From: Myotis daubentonii
Lineage: Eukaryota; Chordata; Mammalia; Chiroptera; Vespertilionidae
Direction: 5' to 3'
Length of the DNA stretch: 64,000 nt
Assembly (NCBI RefSeq): GCF_963259705.1
Contig: NC_081848.1
Span: 50,181,408 to 50,245,407 of the forward strand
Shown: piece by piece, positions 12,943 to 23,229 of the stretch
How positions within the stretch are numbered: position 1 is the first letter of the stretch
How the letters are laid out: every line of letters begins with the position of its first letter
Position numbers and translations under genes: made by a program
The notes under the pieces: generated by a model
Databases searched by the model: none
The model's input: the letters and a program-made list of their open reading frames with translations, nothing else
Told to the model about the DNA's origin: nothing

Positions 12943-13140
12943 CTGATCGGGGCCGTGGAGTTCTCCAGCTTCCACCAGGCCTTGGGGGGGTTTAGGTAGC
13001 GGCACCACAGCTCCCAGTCAAAGCCCTGGGCGGCCAGCGGGTACTCTTCTATCTCAAAGTTGTCATATTTGATATTGTCAAACGATGGTGAGATGATCCG
13101 CTTCCGGTTCTCCTTTATGCGGGTGAGTACGGGTTCAGCC
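12943..13140 (-). CDS. GALNT18: GALNT18 exon: central catalytic domain
   Basis: This 198-nt exon follows a CTGCTCAG acceptor. One base completes Trp, then 65 codons run from AEPVLTRIKENRKR to WWKLENSTAPI, and the last two bases AG start an Arg codon before a GTACAG donor. It covers the EPxLxRIKExR helix and strand, the SPSFDNIKYDNFEIEEY segment, and QGFDWELWCRYL, which matches the GGFDWxLxFxW block of active GALNTs. No stop or frameshift is present. The GTACAG donor is weaker than the GTGAGT/GTAAGT donors of the two preceding exons. Confidence 0.96.
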
Positions 13141-14725
13141 CTGAGCAGGAGGGAGGGAGAGAGGGGTTACTGCCTCCAAGGTGAAGAGACACCAGATTGA
13201 CGACTCCTAAAGCTCCTCCCCTGTGGAAAGAGGAAAAGACACCTGGACATCTCCTCCAGGGGAGCGCTGCTCTCCTCCTGGGCAGGGGCCCTACCAGCCT
13301 CCCAACCCCCATACTTCTGGGCTGGCAAGAGGCCCAGCCACTCCTTAGCACCTTCTGGGCTGAGCTGAGAGATTCTTAGTGCCTTACATCCATGTGTCTG
13401 CTTGCTTTCATTTTTTTTTTTCACTAGAAAAAAAAATCAAGACTTAAAGGAAGAAGAAACAGATCTGAGGTTCCCTGGGAAGCTTTCAACATGGGCTTTG
13501 ATTTTGCTCAAATTTAGCACATTAACTAGGAAACAGGCAGGTGAGGATGTCAGAGACAGGGGTGAGAACACACTTACTTCATGCTGCCTGGGGCCTGCCG
13601 TCTGTGCCCCCCCAACCCCCACCCCACCCCACATGTTCGCCTCTGCCCAAGGAGAGGTGGCAGGTCCGGCTTCCAGGGAGCCAGAAGCCCTTGTGGGCAC
13701 CAGGCAAGTAAAGTGTTTGCAGAGAGTAATGATAAGCTTCTCATTAATAATGAATTGTTGCGTAATTGTTTATTTAAATCAGCTTGAAATAGTAAGTGTC
13801 CCTCTCCTCTCCTGGCTATAAATCCAACGAAAATGCCTTTTAAATAGTCACAAATGGCAAGCAGGGACTTCAACTATGAAAAACGGCCGCACTGCAATCT
13901 TAATTCGGCCTGTTATGTGAAAGTCTGCCCAAATCCAGGCATGCTGCGTGCAGGCCCGGCTGCTCCTGCCTGCTAAATGGCACTCTTCACCCCACTCCAG
14001 GGAGGCAGGGTGGCACCTGGAGTCTGGGAGGAGAGCAGACCCAGCACCATCAGGCATAGTGGTCAGGAGGGGGGGTTCCCTCAGCCATTCCCAGTGCCTG
14101 GTCCTCCCATGCCCAGGCTCTCTGCAAAGTCACACACAGGGGCCACAGACACACTCTGGCCTGGAGGGATGTTGGTATCAAGTGCCCCACCCTGCTCGGA
14201 TGACACTATTGAAGGCCTGTGTGTGTTCTCTTCCCCCTCACAGCAGCGGTGGCCAGAGCAATAAAGGTTTCCTGAGACCGAGTTTCACCCGGAGGGAGAA
14301 TCTGCCATATTGAGCTACCACTGGCTTGGCCTCTGGGGAACCGAGGGCACTGGTGACATCAAACCATCTTAGCTCCCTCTGCCCACTAGGCCTTGGCTCG
14401 TCGGTGTGGTTGGGCTTCTGTCTCATATCTGGTCCAGCTCTCACTTTCCTGGGAGTTGCAGTCCTGTTCCTAGCCGGGCTAGTACTCTCTGCTTTGCCCG
14501 TAGCATTTACCTTTCTGCCAGAGGACCACGCCAGCCAGAGTCAAGCCTCATGTCACTGTATCCTTTAGACACTGTGTGTTGACCCTTGCCTAGTCACTCA
14601 CATACCCATACCTCACCTGTTCCCAGAATTCTCTGCTTACCCCCACATGACTGAGATCCCAGCATGCTTTGCACCCATCTGAGTCGAAGCTCCTGGACCA
14701 CCCTCCTCTCCTGATGGGCACTTAC
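13141..14725. other. short GALNT18 intron, possible conserved segment
   Basis: This 1,585-bp intron has no repeat I can name. 13715-13960 is AT-rich with several ATTA/TAAT cores and is compositionally unlike its GC-rich surroundings (see findings). The long plus-strand frames near 13402-13821 and 13948-14313 have no family resemblance. Confidence 0.6.
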
Positions 14726-14909
14726 CAGCCCACATTGAACTCCACATGGGCATCAAAGAGCGCCACTACAGGGGCAGTGGCCGCCCTCCAGCCGCTGACC
14801 CGGGAGCGGATGAGGCCCTCCTGCTTGCTGTGGCGCACAACTTTGATGAAGCCTGGCTTCTGGCCATTCACCTTGTCCACGTACTCTGTCAGCTTCTCCT
14901 TCAGCTCCT
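14726..14909 (-). CDS. GALNT18: GALNT18 exon: DXH metal-binding segment
   Basis: This 184-nt exon follows a CTCCCTCACAG acceptor. It starts with AG completing Glu, carries 60 full codons (EELKEKLTEYVDK to HVEFNVG), and ends with TG of a Trp codon before GTAAGT. It contains QEGLIRSRVSGWRAA, the counterpart of the GLIRARxxGA segment, and LFDAHVEFNVGW. The latter holds the Asp-X-His motif that binds Mn2+ and UDP in this family. The family norm is DAHCE; here the Cys position is Val. The intron upstream is 47,875 bp and the one downstream is 1,585 bp. Confidence 0.96.
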
Positions 14910-15109
14910 CTGTGAGGGAGAAAACGTATTGTTAGCATAATGGGAACAATCAAAACATCCCACCTTTCGTGGAGAAATGACCCACAGAGAGAGGCTGGAG
15001 GGCCCATTTCCCTCCCCGGTCTTCCTTGGTGGTCCCCAGGATGACCAGTATAGCTCAGATTTGAAGAGAAAAATAGAGGTGAAAATAGCATTTATGGAGC
15101 CCATCAACT
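14910..15109. other. start of the 47.9-kb GALNT18 intron (in window order)
   Basis: On the transcript this is the acceptor end: a pyrimidine-rich CTCCCTCACAG precedes the exon at 14909. Nothing else is recognised. Confidence 0.6.
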
Positions 15110-15245
15110 TACATAGGATCACATGCCTACACACATTGACGATTTAATCTTTACAACAAGCCCTCAGGAAAATGACGCTCAGAAGGGTTTATGAACTTCT
15201 CCAATGTCATGCAGCATGTGAGGGGCAGTGGGTGCTTTTAAGCCA
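15110..15245 (-). mobile_element. MIR SINE fragment
   Basis: TTTAATCTTTACAACAAGCCC, TGACGCTCAGAAGGGTT and CAATGTCATGCAGCATGTGA form a diverged reverse-complement MIR core. Confidence 0.6.
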
Positions 15246-16076
15246 GGTCTAATGATGGCACAAACCACATTCTTCTCACCAGCTCCTTCATCCCAGTGCC
15301 CTCCACAGTCCTCCCCCAATCCCGAGGGAATGCTGCATCTTCGGAGCTGGCAGCCCAGGACCCACTCCTGCTGGGTCTCCATCTCTCCAGGACATGCGTG
15401 ACCAGGAGCTGTGCCCTGTGAGCAGCTGCATTGGTTTGCTGCCTGCTGTTGCTGGGCCTGGCTATACACTGAGTCCCCTGCTCCTTCATAACTGTAAGTG
15501 GGGCCTGAGCAACCCAGCAGGGCCCCTCGCCCCTCCACTGGGGAGAGCACAGCAGCCACATCCACTGTGTTCTCCACAGCAGCACAGGCAACAGCCTATG
15601 AGGGCGCCGTCCCCCCAAATGATGACCTGAGTGGGCCACATTCTCCCACCTGTGACCACAGCACCTCCCCAGAACTCGAGTCCCACTCTTCCTATGTTCT
15701 CAGTATCTGCCTCTCAATCACCCTTCCTACCATCTTCTCAGCCAGGCCCTGGACAGACCCACCGGGCTGAGCCCTCTCCTTATCAGAGAATGAATGGTAG
15801 GAGCTCCATGTCCCTTGGTGCCCAGTCTGGGCCCCACCATGTAAGCAGCCCACTAGGTGTGAGAAAAGGGCATGAAGCAGCTGGCACAGTGCCAGGTGCA
15901 TGGTAGGTGTGCCCCACGGCAGCAGCAGAGTGTAGTAGAAGGACAGTGGTTAGAGTCAACAGCACCGCATTGTACGTCTGCTTTACTAAACCAACTCTGG
16001 ATGTCCATGAAGAAGTTTGGATGGGATTTTGCATATGGGAAGGACATGAACTTGGGGTGACTATAAGGTGAACTGT

Positions 16077-16482
16077 TATGGGTTGAATTGTGTCCCCCTA
16101 AGAAGATATGCTGAAGTTTAACCCCCTGTAACTCAGAATATGACCTCATTTGGAATTAGAGTCTTTGCAGATTTAACCAAGTTAAGATAAAGGCATTAGG
16201 CCCTAATTCAATATGATAGATGATGGATACGGAGTTAGGCATGCACAGAAGGAAGACCGGTGAGGAGACATAGAGAAGATGCCGTCTGCCAGCCAAGGAA
16301 CACCTGAGCTCACAAGGCGCTAGGAGAGAAGCCTGGAACAGACCCTTCCCTGCTGCCTTCAGAGGGAGCGTGGCCCTGCCTACGCCTCTAGTTTGTACCC
16401 TAGGACTGAGAGACAATAGGTTTCTGTGTTCAAAGCCACCCAGTTTGTGGTGCTTTGTACTTTGTAGTCCTAGAAAACCAGG
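16077..16482 (+). mobile_element. MaLR-type solitary LTR
   Basis: Starts TATGGGTTGAATTGTGTCCC, continues GATATGCTGAAGTTTAACCCC and CATTTGGAATTAGAGTCTTT, and ends near CACCCAGTTTGTGGTGCTTTG. It is the same family as the reverse copy at 4752. No internal viral genes adjoin it. Confidence 0.8.
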
Positions 16483-18369
16483 TTGTTACGAGGATTAAGT
16501 GGAATTGACGTGTGAATAATGCATAACACACAGTAAATGCTAAAAAAAAAGTTAGCTCCCTCCTTCCTGCCTCACAGTTTCCATCACTGGGAGTTGTAAG
16601 GGACGGAGATCCATCTCTGGTTGACAAGGCCTCTTCATAATCTCTCATCCAGAGCCATCTCTTCCTCCTCTGCCCTGACCCCAGGTTAGAAGTCTGCAAG
16701 CAACAAGGCCACGGTGGCCAAACAGAAGATATGAATGCATGCAAGCCTCATGCCAGGAGGACAATGAGGCATGATGGTCACTGCCAGAAGGGTAAGCCCT
16801 CCTGAAGACATTGACTTCAAATCCTTTTACACATGAAACTGCCCAAACCAAAGGCTGGAAGGAGGGTACCCCTGCTTGAGTTACCATTGCAGAGGTGAGG
16901 AAACTGGGCATCCAAGGCAGAAATGCTGAGAGGGAGGCCGGAGCCTCTGGTCCTGGACAGCTTCTAACCTGCTCTGTGACCTTGAGCAAGTCCCTGTGAA
17001 TCCCAAGACCTCAGAGTGAGTTGGACAGGATAGTAAGTTAGTTTTGAACCAATTATCCATCAAAGGTGTGAACCCCTGTCTATCCTGATGAGCGATCCTC
17101 CAGCCCCTCCACTGACAGGGTCATTCCTCACGGAGTTACACGGACTATGACATGTTCTTTTCTCTCTTGCCCTCAAGCCCAGGGTCTCTCAACCTTCCAC
17201 TCACTGGCCCAAGCCTTATTGTGTGGCCACAGAGGGCAGATCAAGTCCCTCTTCCATAAGACAAGCATTTCGAGTTGAAGACCACCCTTCAGTTCTTGCT
17301 GAGGATTTCTCCAGGTCAAATATCTTTAGTTCCTCCTCATATTTCCTCATATATCATGAGTTCAAGTCTTTATACCATCTTGAAATTCCCTCTAGATATG
17401 TTAGTTTTTCTCTAACATTTTTAATCTATGCACCTAGAAATTGGCCCAATACTTCTGGAGTAAATTGGGCTATAGAGAATAGAGGGAACTAATCACTTCC
17501 CTTATTCTAGAATCTATGCCCCTATTCTTGTAGTTTAAGGTCACATTACCTTTGCCTACTTTGGACTCAAAGTGAGTTTACTGGAAGCAAACACCTATAG
17601 GTTCTCTCCACATGGTGCTGCTAAGTGAAGCCTCCCCCTGCCATCTCTTCATGCAGGGGTGGGTGCATGTATTCATGCTTGTGTTTGTGTGTGCACATGC
17701 ATGTGCTGAACCAAAACATAGGATCGTACGTTTACTTCTACTTAATTCATTTTTTTAAAAGATTGATATTGTTTATCCAAAGTCAAAATGTTTCCCTGCC
17801 TGGTTCTGTTAGCCAATGTCTGCTACCTAGCCCTTCCAGTTTTCTAGCTTCTAAAAGTGATGAGCCCATGCACTTAATTCTCATTCAAGTCATTTTTTTT
17901 TTAAACAGTGTGACCTTGGTCCAGATCTAGGGCCAGTGGGGGCTGTCAGGCATTCTCATTCCAGCCCAGAGAAAATTCAGTTGACTTTTGGGCTGCCACC
18001 AACACGCTGTATAGCTCACTTTAGCTGATTTAAAAATGACCCCGTGACCTCGGATTGAACAGCTGACAGGGAGGCCTGGGGATGCCACTGTCGCACAAAT
18101 GTCAGGAAGTTGGCCACAGAGCAGCATAACTCAGTGTGCCCCATGCTTACAGGTCTTCGTGTATGGTTGACAGGAGGCCTCTTAAAACGCTGTGTCATCA
18201 CTTCAAAGTCCACCCCTCATAAGTCCTTTTGGGGAATGTTAAATAGAGAGCTCATAAAACCTGATATTTGACAGTGAGGTGGCGAGTGTACGGCACTTGG
18301 AGTGAGAACTGGGGTAGTAACTCGCTCCACAGGTGAGAGTCGCTGCCTATGGGGACCACTTCTATGGTG
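16483..18369. other. intronic sequence, mostly unrecognised
   Basis: 16841-16942 is related (about 80%) to an insert at 21587-21692 (see findings). MIR-like fragments occur near 16480-16545 and 16965-17030. No exon is supported. Confidence 0.5.
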
Positions 18370-18868
18370 TTGATGGAACAGGGCACTGGATGACTGCCCC
18401 CAAATGACCCCCCACAAACCCCACCTCTCTGAATTCACAGCCGTGTGCAGCTGCCTCACACACTGACTCTGAGCTGGTCGTGTGACAACAGGGTGCAGCA
18501 AGGAGGGACCTCCTGCCAGTCCCAGGCCTTGGGAGGCCTGCGGCTTCTGCTTTCCTTCTCTGGCTGCCCTAAGTGAGGAAGCCGGAGCCAGGTCCCTGTG
18601 GATGAGAGGCCCAGAGAGGCCCCAGCCATTCAGGCTACCCCACCGAGGCCCCAGACCTGTGAGTGAGGCCACCTTGGATCCTTTGGCCACGGGCTGACTG
18701 TGAACACAGGGAACCCGGCTGACACCTCATAGAGCAGAAAGGAACTGCCCCTACCACAGAATCACGGCTCCAGCCCTTATTGCAGAATTATGAGCCAATG
18801 AATGGTTGCTGTTTTAAGCCATTAGCTTCTGGGGTGGTTTGTTATACACAAAGGCTATCAAAACAGGA
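18370..18868 (+). mobile_element. MaLR-type LTR, diverged
   Basis: The 3' part reads GAATGGTTGCTGTTTTAAGCC, then GGGGTGGTTTGTTATACA and ends near ATCAAAACAG. Upstream GTGAGTGAGGCCACCTTGGAT also fits this class. The left limit is approximate. Confidence 0.65.
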
Positions 18869-19939
18869 CCTATTGTTCTGGTATGATGCCGGGGTTAAAA
18901 TAAGATTGTGAACTCCTGAGGCACAGGAAATGAATTCAGACACAGAAGAGCCAGCTAAGAAGGTGGCAGCAAGAGATGAAAAGGCTTTCTTTCTCATAGC
19001 AGCTGCTTGCCCCTTTGTACCTCTGAGCTCTGTTAACAGTGAACTAGAATAAAAGTTTCTAGTGCATCAGCTAGAGAAAAATCCTGTTCTCAGAGAGCTA
19101 CATCCCAAACAATGGCTGCTGTTTAGCTCTAACCAAACAATTTTTAATTTTTTTTAAAGGTGTATAATGTCCTGGATAACACTGGCTCAGTCTTTTCAAA
19201 ACACCTTTACCTAATAAGGTTTTCATTTTTTCCTTCAACCTTTGTCAACTGCCAAAGCAAAAAATATCTCAAGAGTACTTCTGTATTCGTTAGAAAACTA
19301 TTGTACAAGATATTGCCTATTACCTATTCTACATCATATATGATAAATACTTCTCAGAACTTAGCTCAAAAAACATATAAAAAACTTTACTTACCTAAAC
19401 TCAAATCCATAACCCATCATATTTACCTTTTTGCCAAGGCTGCCAGGGAGCTCAGAGACAAATATAATGACAAATCACAGGGTTCTATGAGCATTTTTGC
19501 TTCTCTAACTTTGCTAAAGGTTTGATTTTCAACTTGTAGCCTAAAAGCTACATTGTCTTTTACCTTTTTTTTCTACATAAGCTACCTTTCATTATTTTTG
19601 AAATCTCTATAAATAACTTTTACAAAATGTCTTTGTAGAGCATGACAGGGGTATAATTGTGGAAAGAAAGGGAAGGCTGTATTTCATGTTTGTTTTAATG
19701 TGCTGAGGAAAGGGGGAGGTAGGAAGTCTGTTCTCTGTGACTTTGCCAAATTTAGAATCAATGGCAGAGCTGTAGACGGCACCAGCTCTAACGAAGAAAT
19801 ACAATTTGCACCCTGCATGGGGCCAGGTGTTACCCTGTTTCTATTGCTCCTTCAGCCCTCTCTTGCTGTCCACAAATCCCTGTTCTGCTGACATCTGGAT
19901 GACCTCTGTCAATCAGCATGCTCAGGAACACTATTCACC
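18869..19939. other. intronic AT-rich sequence, donor of copied segments
   Basis: No repeat is named. Two pieces, 19356-19389 and 19455-19489, reappear in the patchwork insertion at 20748-20868. Confidence 0.6.
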
Positions 19940-20177
19940 TCTTAGGACAGTGGTTCTCAACCTTGGCTGCACATTAGAATCACCTGGGAATCTTTTTAAA
20001 ATCCTGATTTCTGGGCCTCATCCTCCAGAAATTCTGTTTCTTTGTTATGGGGTGGGGCCACAACATTAATAACAAAGAAACAGGATTTCCGGAGGATGAG
20101 GCCCAGAAATCAGGATTTTAAAAAGATTCCCAGGTGATTCTAATGTGCAGCCAAGGTTGAGAACCAGTGTCTTAGGA
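19940..20177. mobile_element. MER5-like foldback hAT-Charlie element
   Basis: The element occupies 19948-20169 (222 bp), between perfect 8-bp duplications TCTTAGGA (19940-19947 and 20170-20177). It begins CAGTGGTTCTCAACC and ends GGTTGAGAACCAGTG. The two halves are near-perfect reverse complements for about 100 bp (about three mismatches) around a ~20-bp spacer rich in GTGGGG. Ends and TTGGCTGCACATTAGAATCA match MER5-type Charlie elements. Non-coding. Confidence 0.92.
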
Positions 20178-20693
20178 GGTCACAGGCCACTCCATCGTCC
20201 CCATGAGGTGCCTTTCCCAGAGCCAGCTGAGTGCGGGCTGCTTGCCTGTTCCCCCTCCTTCAGACTTAGATGCCAAATAAAAATGCAAAATTCACCAGCC
20301 TGGTCAAACAGAGCCCTTTCTTCCCTCCCTATATATATGTCCCCTGGACTGCTCCCATAACAAGCAATTAGCTCCACGAAGTCACCCTAAAAGGAACAAA
20401 CTGCAGGCTGAGCAGGAGAAGTCTGGTACCAATGGCTGTTAAACTGATTCACTAGTAAACACCTAATGAGATACCCTTTATCTCTTGCATAAAGGAAAAG
20501 GAATCAGGAAATTGATGCCCGATGGGACTTCGCTCTTTGGAAGGCAGCTGCACAGGCATCTTGTAAAATGGCCTACCCAGGCTTGCTATGGAGAACCAGG
20601 TTCAGCTCCTATCCCTCCCTCACAACCCAGGTGATCATTTCCCAGGCTTGTTCCAGGTTTGGGGGAGGCAGGAGTGAAGGGAGAGGCCACCCA

Positions 20694-20717
20694 TCATTCA
20701 TTCATTCATTCATTCAG
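20694..20717. repeat. (ATTC)n short tandem repeat
   Basis: Six ATTC-type units at the start of an ancient dispersed repeat. Confidence 0.9.
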
Positions 20718-20935
20718 AAAATATTGGGCATTCATTATGTACCCAATAGAACTTAGCTCAAAAAACATATAAAAAACTTTATATGTTTATATGCCATCTG
20801 TGGGGCTCCTGGGTAAGGAGACGAACCATAGAACCCTGTGATTCGTCATTATATTTGTCTCATCAGCAGTTACTGATCTAGCTGCTATGGCAATACTGTG
20901 AACAAGACAGTCCCTATGAAACATTCATTCTAATG
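20700..20935 (+). mobile_element. ancient dispersed repeat split by an insertion
   Basis: The left part is ATTCATTCAGAAAATATTGGGC...TATGTACCCAAT. The right part is GTTACTGATCTAGCTGCT, then CTGTGAACAAGACAGTCCC and CATTCTAATGG. These align to the common mammalian repeat also seen intact at 58765-58885 (TTTATTGAACACCTAC...GGTGCTATTCTCGGTGCT). About 121 bp of unrelated sequence (20748-20868) interrupts it. The family name (L2/CR1-like) is not certain. Confidence 0.7.
20748..20868. other. patchwork insertion from three nearby templates
   Basis: 20748-20781 is identical to 19356-19389 (34 bp, direct). 20786-20815 is the exact reverse complement of 22803-22832 (30 bp). 20827-20861 is the reverse complement of 19455-19489 (35 bp, one mismatch). 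The short stretch 20816-20821 may continue the second piece from about 22769-22777. Only a few bases between pieces are unexplained. Confidence 0.9.
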
Positions 20936-20974
20936 GATGTTTAGAGGTATGTGATGTACTCCACTGAGGGGGTG

Positions 20975-21110
20975 GGAGATGTCAGGGAGAGAGGGAGAAG
21001 GAAAGATGGAGGGAGGGGAAAAAGAGGGGGTGGAGAGAGGAAGAGGAAGAGGAAAAGGGGAGGAGGAAGAAAGGGGAAAGAGTAGGGGAAGGAACAGGGA
21101 GATTTTTTGA
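20975..21110. repeat. purine-rich (GGA/GAA)n tract
   Basis: Imperfect GGAGGA, GAGGAAGA and GGGGAAAG blocks, almost free of pyrimidines on the plus strand. Confidence 0.85.
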
Positions 21111-21158
21111 AAAAGAAGATCAGAAACCAATTCAGTTTTTCCAGACAATGAGGCCTCT

Positions 21159-21345
21159 TTTTATTTTATTTATTTATTTTATTGATTTCAGAGAGGAAGG
21201 GAGAGGGAGATAGAAACATCAATGATAAGAGAGAACCATTGATGGGCTGCCTCCTGCATACCCCTACTAGGGATTGAGCCAGCAACCCGGCCATGTGCCC
21301 TGACTGGGAATCGAACTTGACAACTGAGCCACACTGGCCGGACAA
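21159..21345 (-). mobile_element. Ves SINE (bat tRNA-derived)
   Basis: The reverse complement starts GGCCAGTGTGGCTCAGTTGTC, holds a B-box-like GTTCGATTCCCAGTCAGGGC, and ends with TCTCTCTCCCTTCC-type and A-rich tail sequence (T-rich on plus at 21159-21182). Flanking TGAG(G/T)CCTCTT at about 21149 and 21349 is a probable target duplication. Pol III promoter boxes are recognisable but degenerate. Confidence 0.92.
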
Positions 21346-21391
21346 CACTGAGTCCTCTTAAATGACAGGCCTTCTGGGCCTGAGATGCAGT

Positions 21392-21530
21392 GCTTGGTGC
21401 ACAACTGGGGGGTGGGGTGCTACTAGGCATCAAGGCTGCTAAACACCCTACAGTGCATAGCACAGCTCTCCACAATAAAGAATTATCCAACTCAAAATGT
21501 CAGTAGCACCGAGTTGGAGAAACCTTGCAT
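21392..21530 (+). mobile_element. MER20 fragment (hAT-Charlie)
   Basis: GGTGCACAACTGGGGGGTGG, TGCTACTAGGCATC, CTGCTAAACACCCTACAGTG and AATAAAGAATTATCCAACTC match the second half of MER20, ending near GAGTTGGAGAAACC. The first half is absent; the Ves at 21159 lies just before it. Confidence 0.8.
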
Positions 21531-21537
21531 AGCTCTT

Positions 21538-21745
21538 ACACTAGTTCCTCCTTATCTGCAGGGGATGCATTCTAAGACCCCCAAACCAACAGGCCGGGAT
21601 GGACAGGTAGGATGTGGCCCTGCTTGTGTTATCATTGAGGAGATGAGGGAACTGGGCATCGAGGCAATGCTGAGAGGGAGGCAGGAGAGCCCCAGGGGAT
21701 GCCTGACACCGCAGATAGTACCAAACCCGATCTTTGGATCTGATG
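21538..21745 (+). mobile_element. Tigger-type element interrupted by ~105 bp
   Basis: TTCCTCCTTATCTGCAGGGG and ATGCATTCTAAGACCCCCA at 21545-21586 resume as CCCCAGGGGATGCCTGACAC and CGCAGATAGTACCAAACCC at 21693-21730. In Tigger-class elements these blocks are adjacent. The interruption (21587-21692) is related to 16841-16942. Confidence 0.7.
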
Positions 21746-21970
21746 CCTTGGACCAGTGATGACGAACCTATGAACTCATTTTTTTGGTTGATTTTTCTTT
21801 GTTAAATGGCATTTAAATATATAAAATAAATATAAAAAATATAAGTCTTTGTTTTACTATGGTTGCAAATATCAAAAATTTCTATATGTGACATGGCACC
21901 AGAGTTAAGTTAGGGTTTTTCAAAATGCTGACACGCCGAGCTCAAAAGGTTCGCCATCACTGCCTTGGAC
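21746..21970 (+). mobile_element. hAT miniature transposon (second family), copy 1
   Basis: The element occupies 21754-21962 (209 bp), with inverted ends CAGTGATGACGAACC and GGTTCGCCATCACTG. The internal body is AT-rich (TTTTTTGGTTGATTTTTCTTT). The perfect 8-bp duplication CCTTGGAC lies at 21746-21753 and 21963-21970. It shares its body with 53438-53665 but lacks the 20-odd bp CACACGTGTCACAGGTGACA block present there. Confidence 0.93.
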
Positions 21971-23182
21971 TATCCCCTGTAGTTCCCAGATGCCTCCCCC
22001 TGACATCCCCAAGGCATTGCCTTTTGTCCCCTCTGCCTGTCCCCAGTTTCAGGCCAGCCTTGCCCTTTAGCTCAACCTGGATTAGAGTTGCCACTCCCTC
22101 CCGCCAACTGCCTGAAGGAAAGCAAGTGTGAGCACCCCGTTGAGAAGTGCTAATAATTGCTTGCCTCCAATGGTGCTGATTTGAAGATTAAAAGCCCAGC
22201 ACATTTCTGTTTATTCCTCTAAGAGGGAGCAGTAGCTGTTCCCCAGAATAGAAGATTAACTGGCTTTCCTCTAAAGCCATTTGGGCCATTGAACACAAAT
22301 GATATGCCAACACACTTTAAAGAAGAGATTATTCATTAGGATGCGATGGCTGTTGAACTTAGCTGATCATCCACTCACCTGAGAAGCTAAAATATAAATG
22401 CATATAGATGCCACGGGACCCCCACCCCTGAAGAATCTGGAGGGGGTCTGTGGACTCAGGTGGCCCTGCTGATGAATGATGGTGAGCTGGGATCCAGAGC
22501 AAAATAGACCAGCCTGAGTCCTGAGCCTAGGGTGGGGGGTAGGGGGTGGGGGTAGGGGTGGGGGAGAGGTCAGCCTTGTTTTATGCATTCCTCTCTAAGA
22601 TCATTCCAGACAAGCTGTCAAGTCCTAGGCAGTTTACAAATGTCTCCCATGTAGTTTATTCTTCTGTCCAATACACCTAACAGCTGCACTGCTGTCTGAC
22701 TCCTTTAATAGCTGCACTTCTTCAAAGTCAATTGATACTGAAGTAGATGTGAAATGGCCTTAAATTATTCTCCTTACTCAGGACTTGGGGAGAGGAAAGC
22801 TCTACCCAGGAGCCCCACAGATGGCATATAAATATGGCTACCGGACCTAAGCATAGTGGCACACCTTCCAGGGAAGTCCAAGCATTAGTTCAGCAAGTTA
22901 GAGAAAGTCCCAGAATTACCACCTAGTAGACAGCCACCTGTCTCTAGGTCTACTCTTTTTTGTCATAGCCAGACATGGGTGACCACAAAAACCCACAAGA
23001 AATATGCACTCCTCACTTAGTGGTCTCCAAAGCCAGGCTCTCAACATCCACTAATATCCTCTTACCTGCTATAAAAATGACTTATTTTCCAAAAGATCCT
23101 GTATTCAACAACAAAATGGTCAGAACTGGTTTCTGAATGATATAAAAATGGCTAGTCAGAGATGTGTTTATTGGGTGGAAAT

Positions 23183-23229
<47 letters not shown>

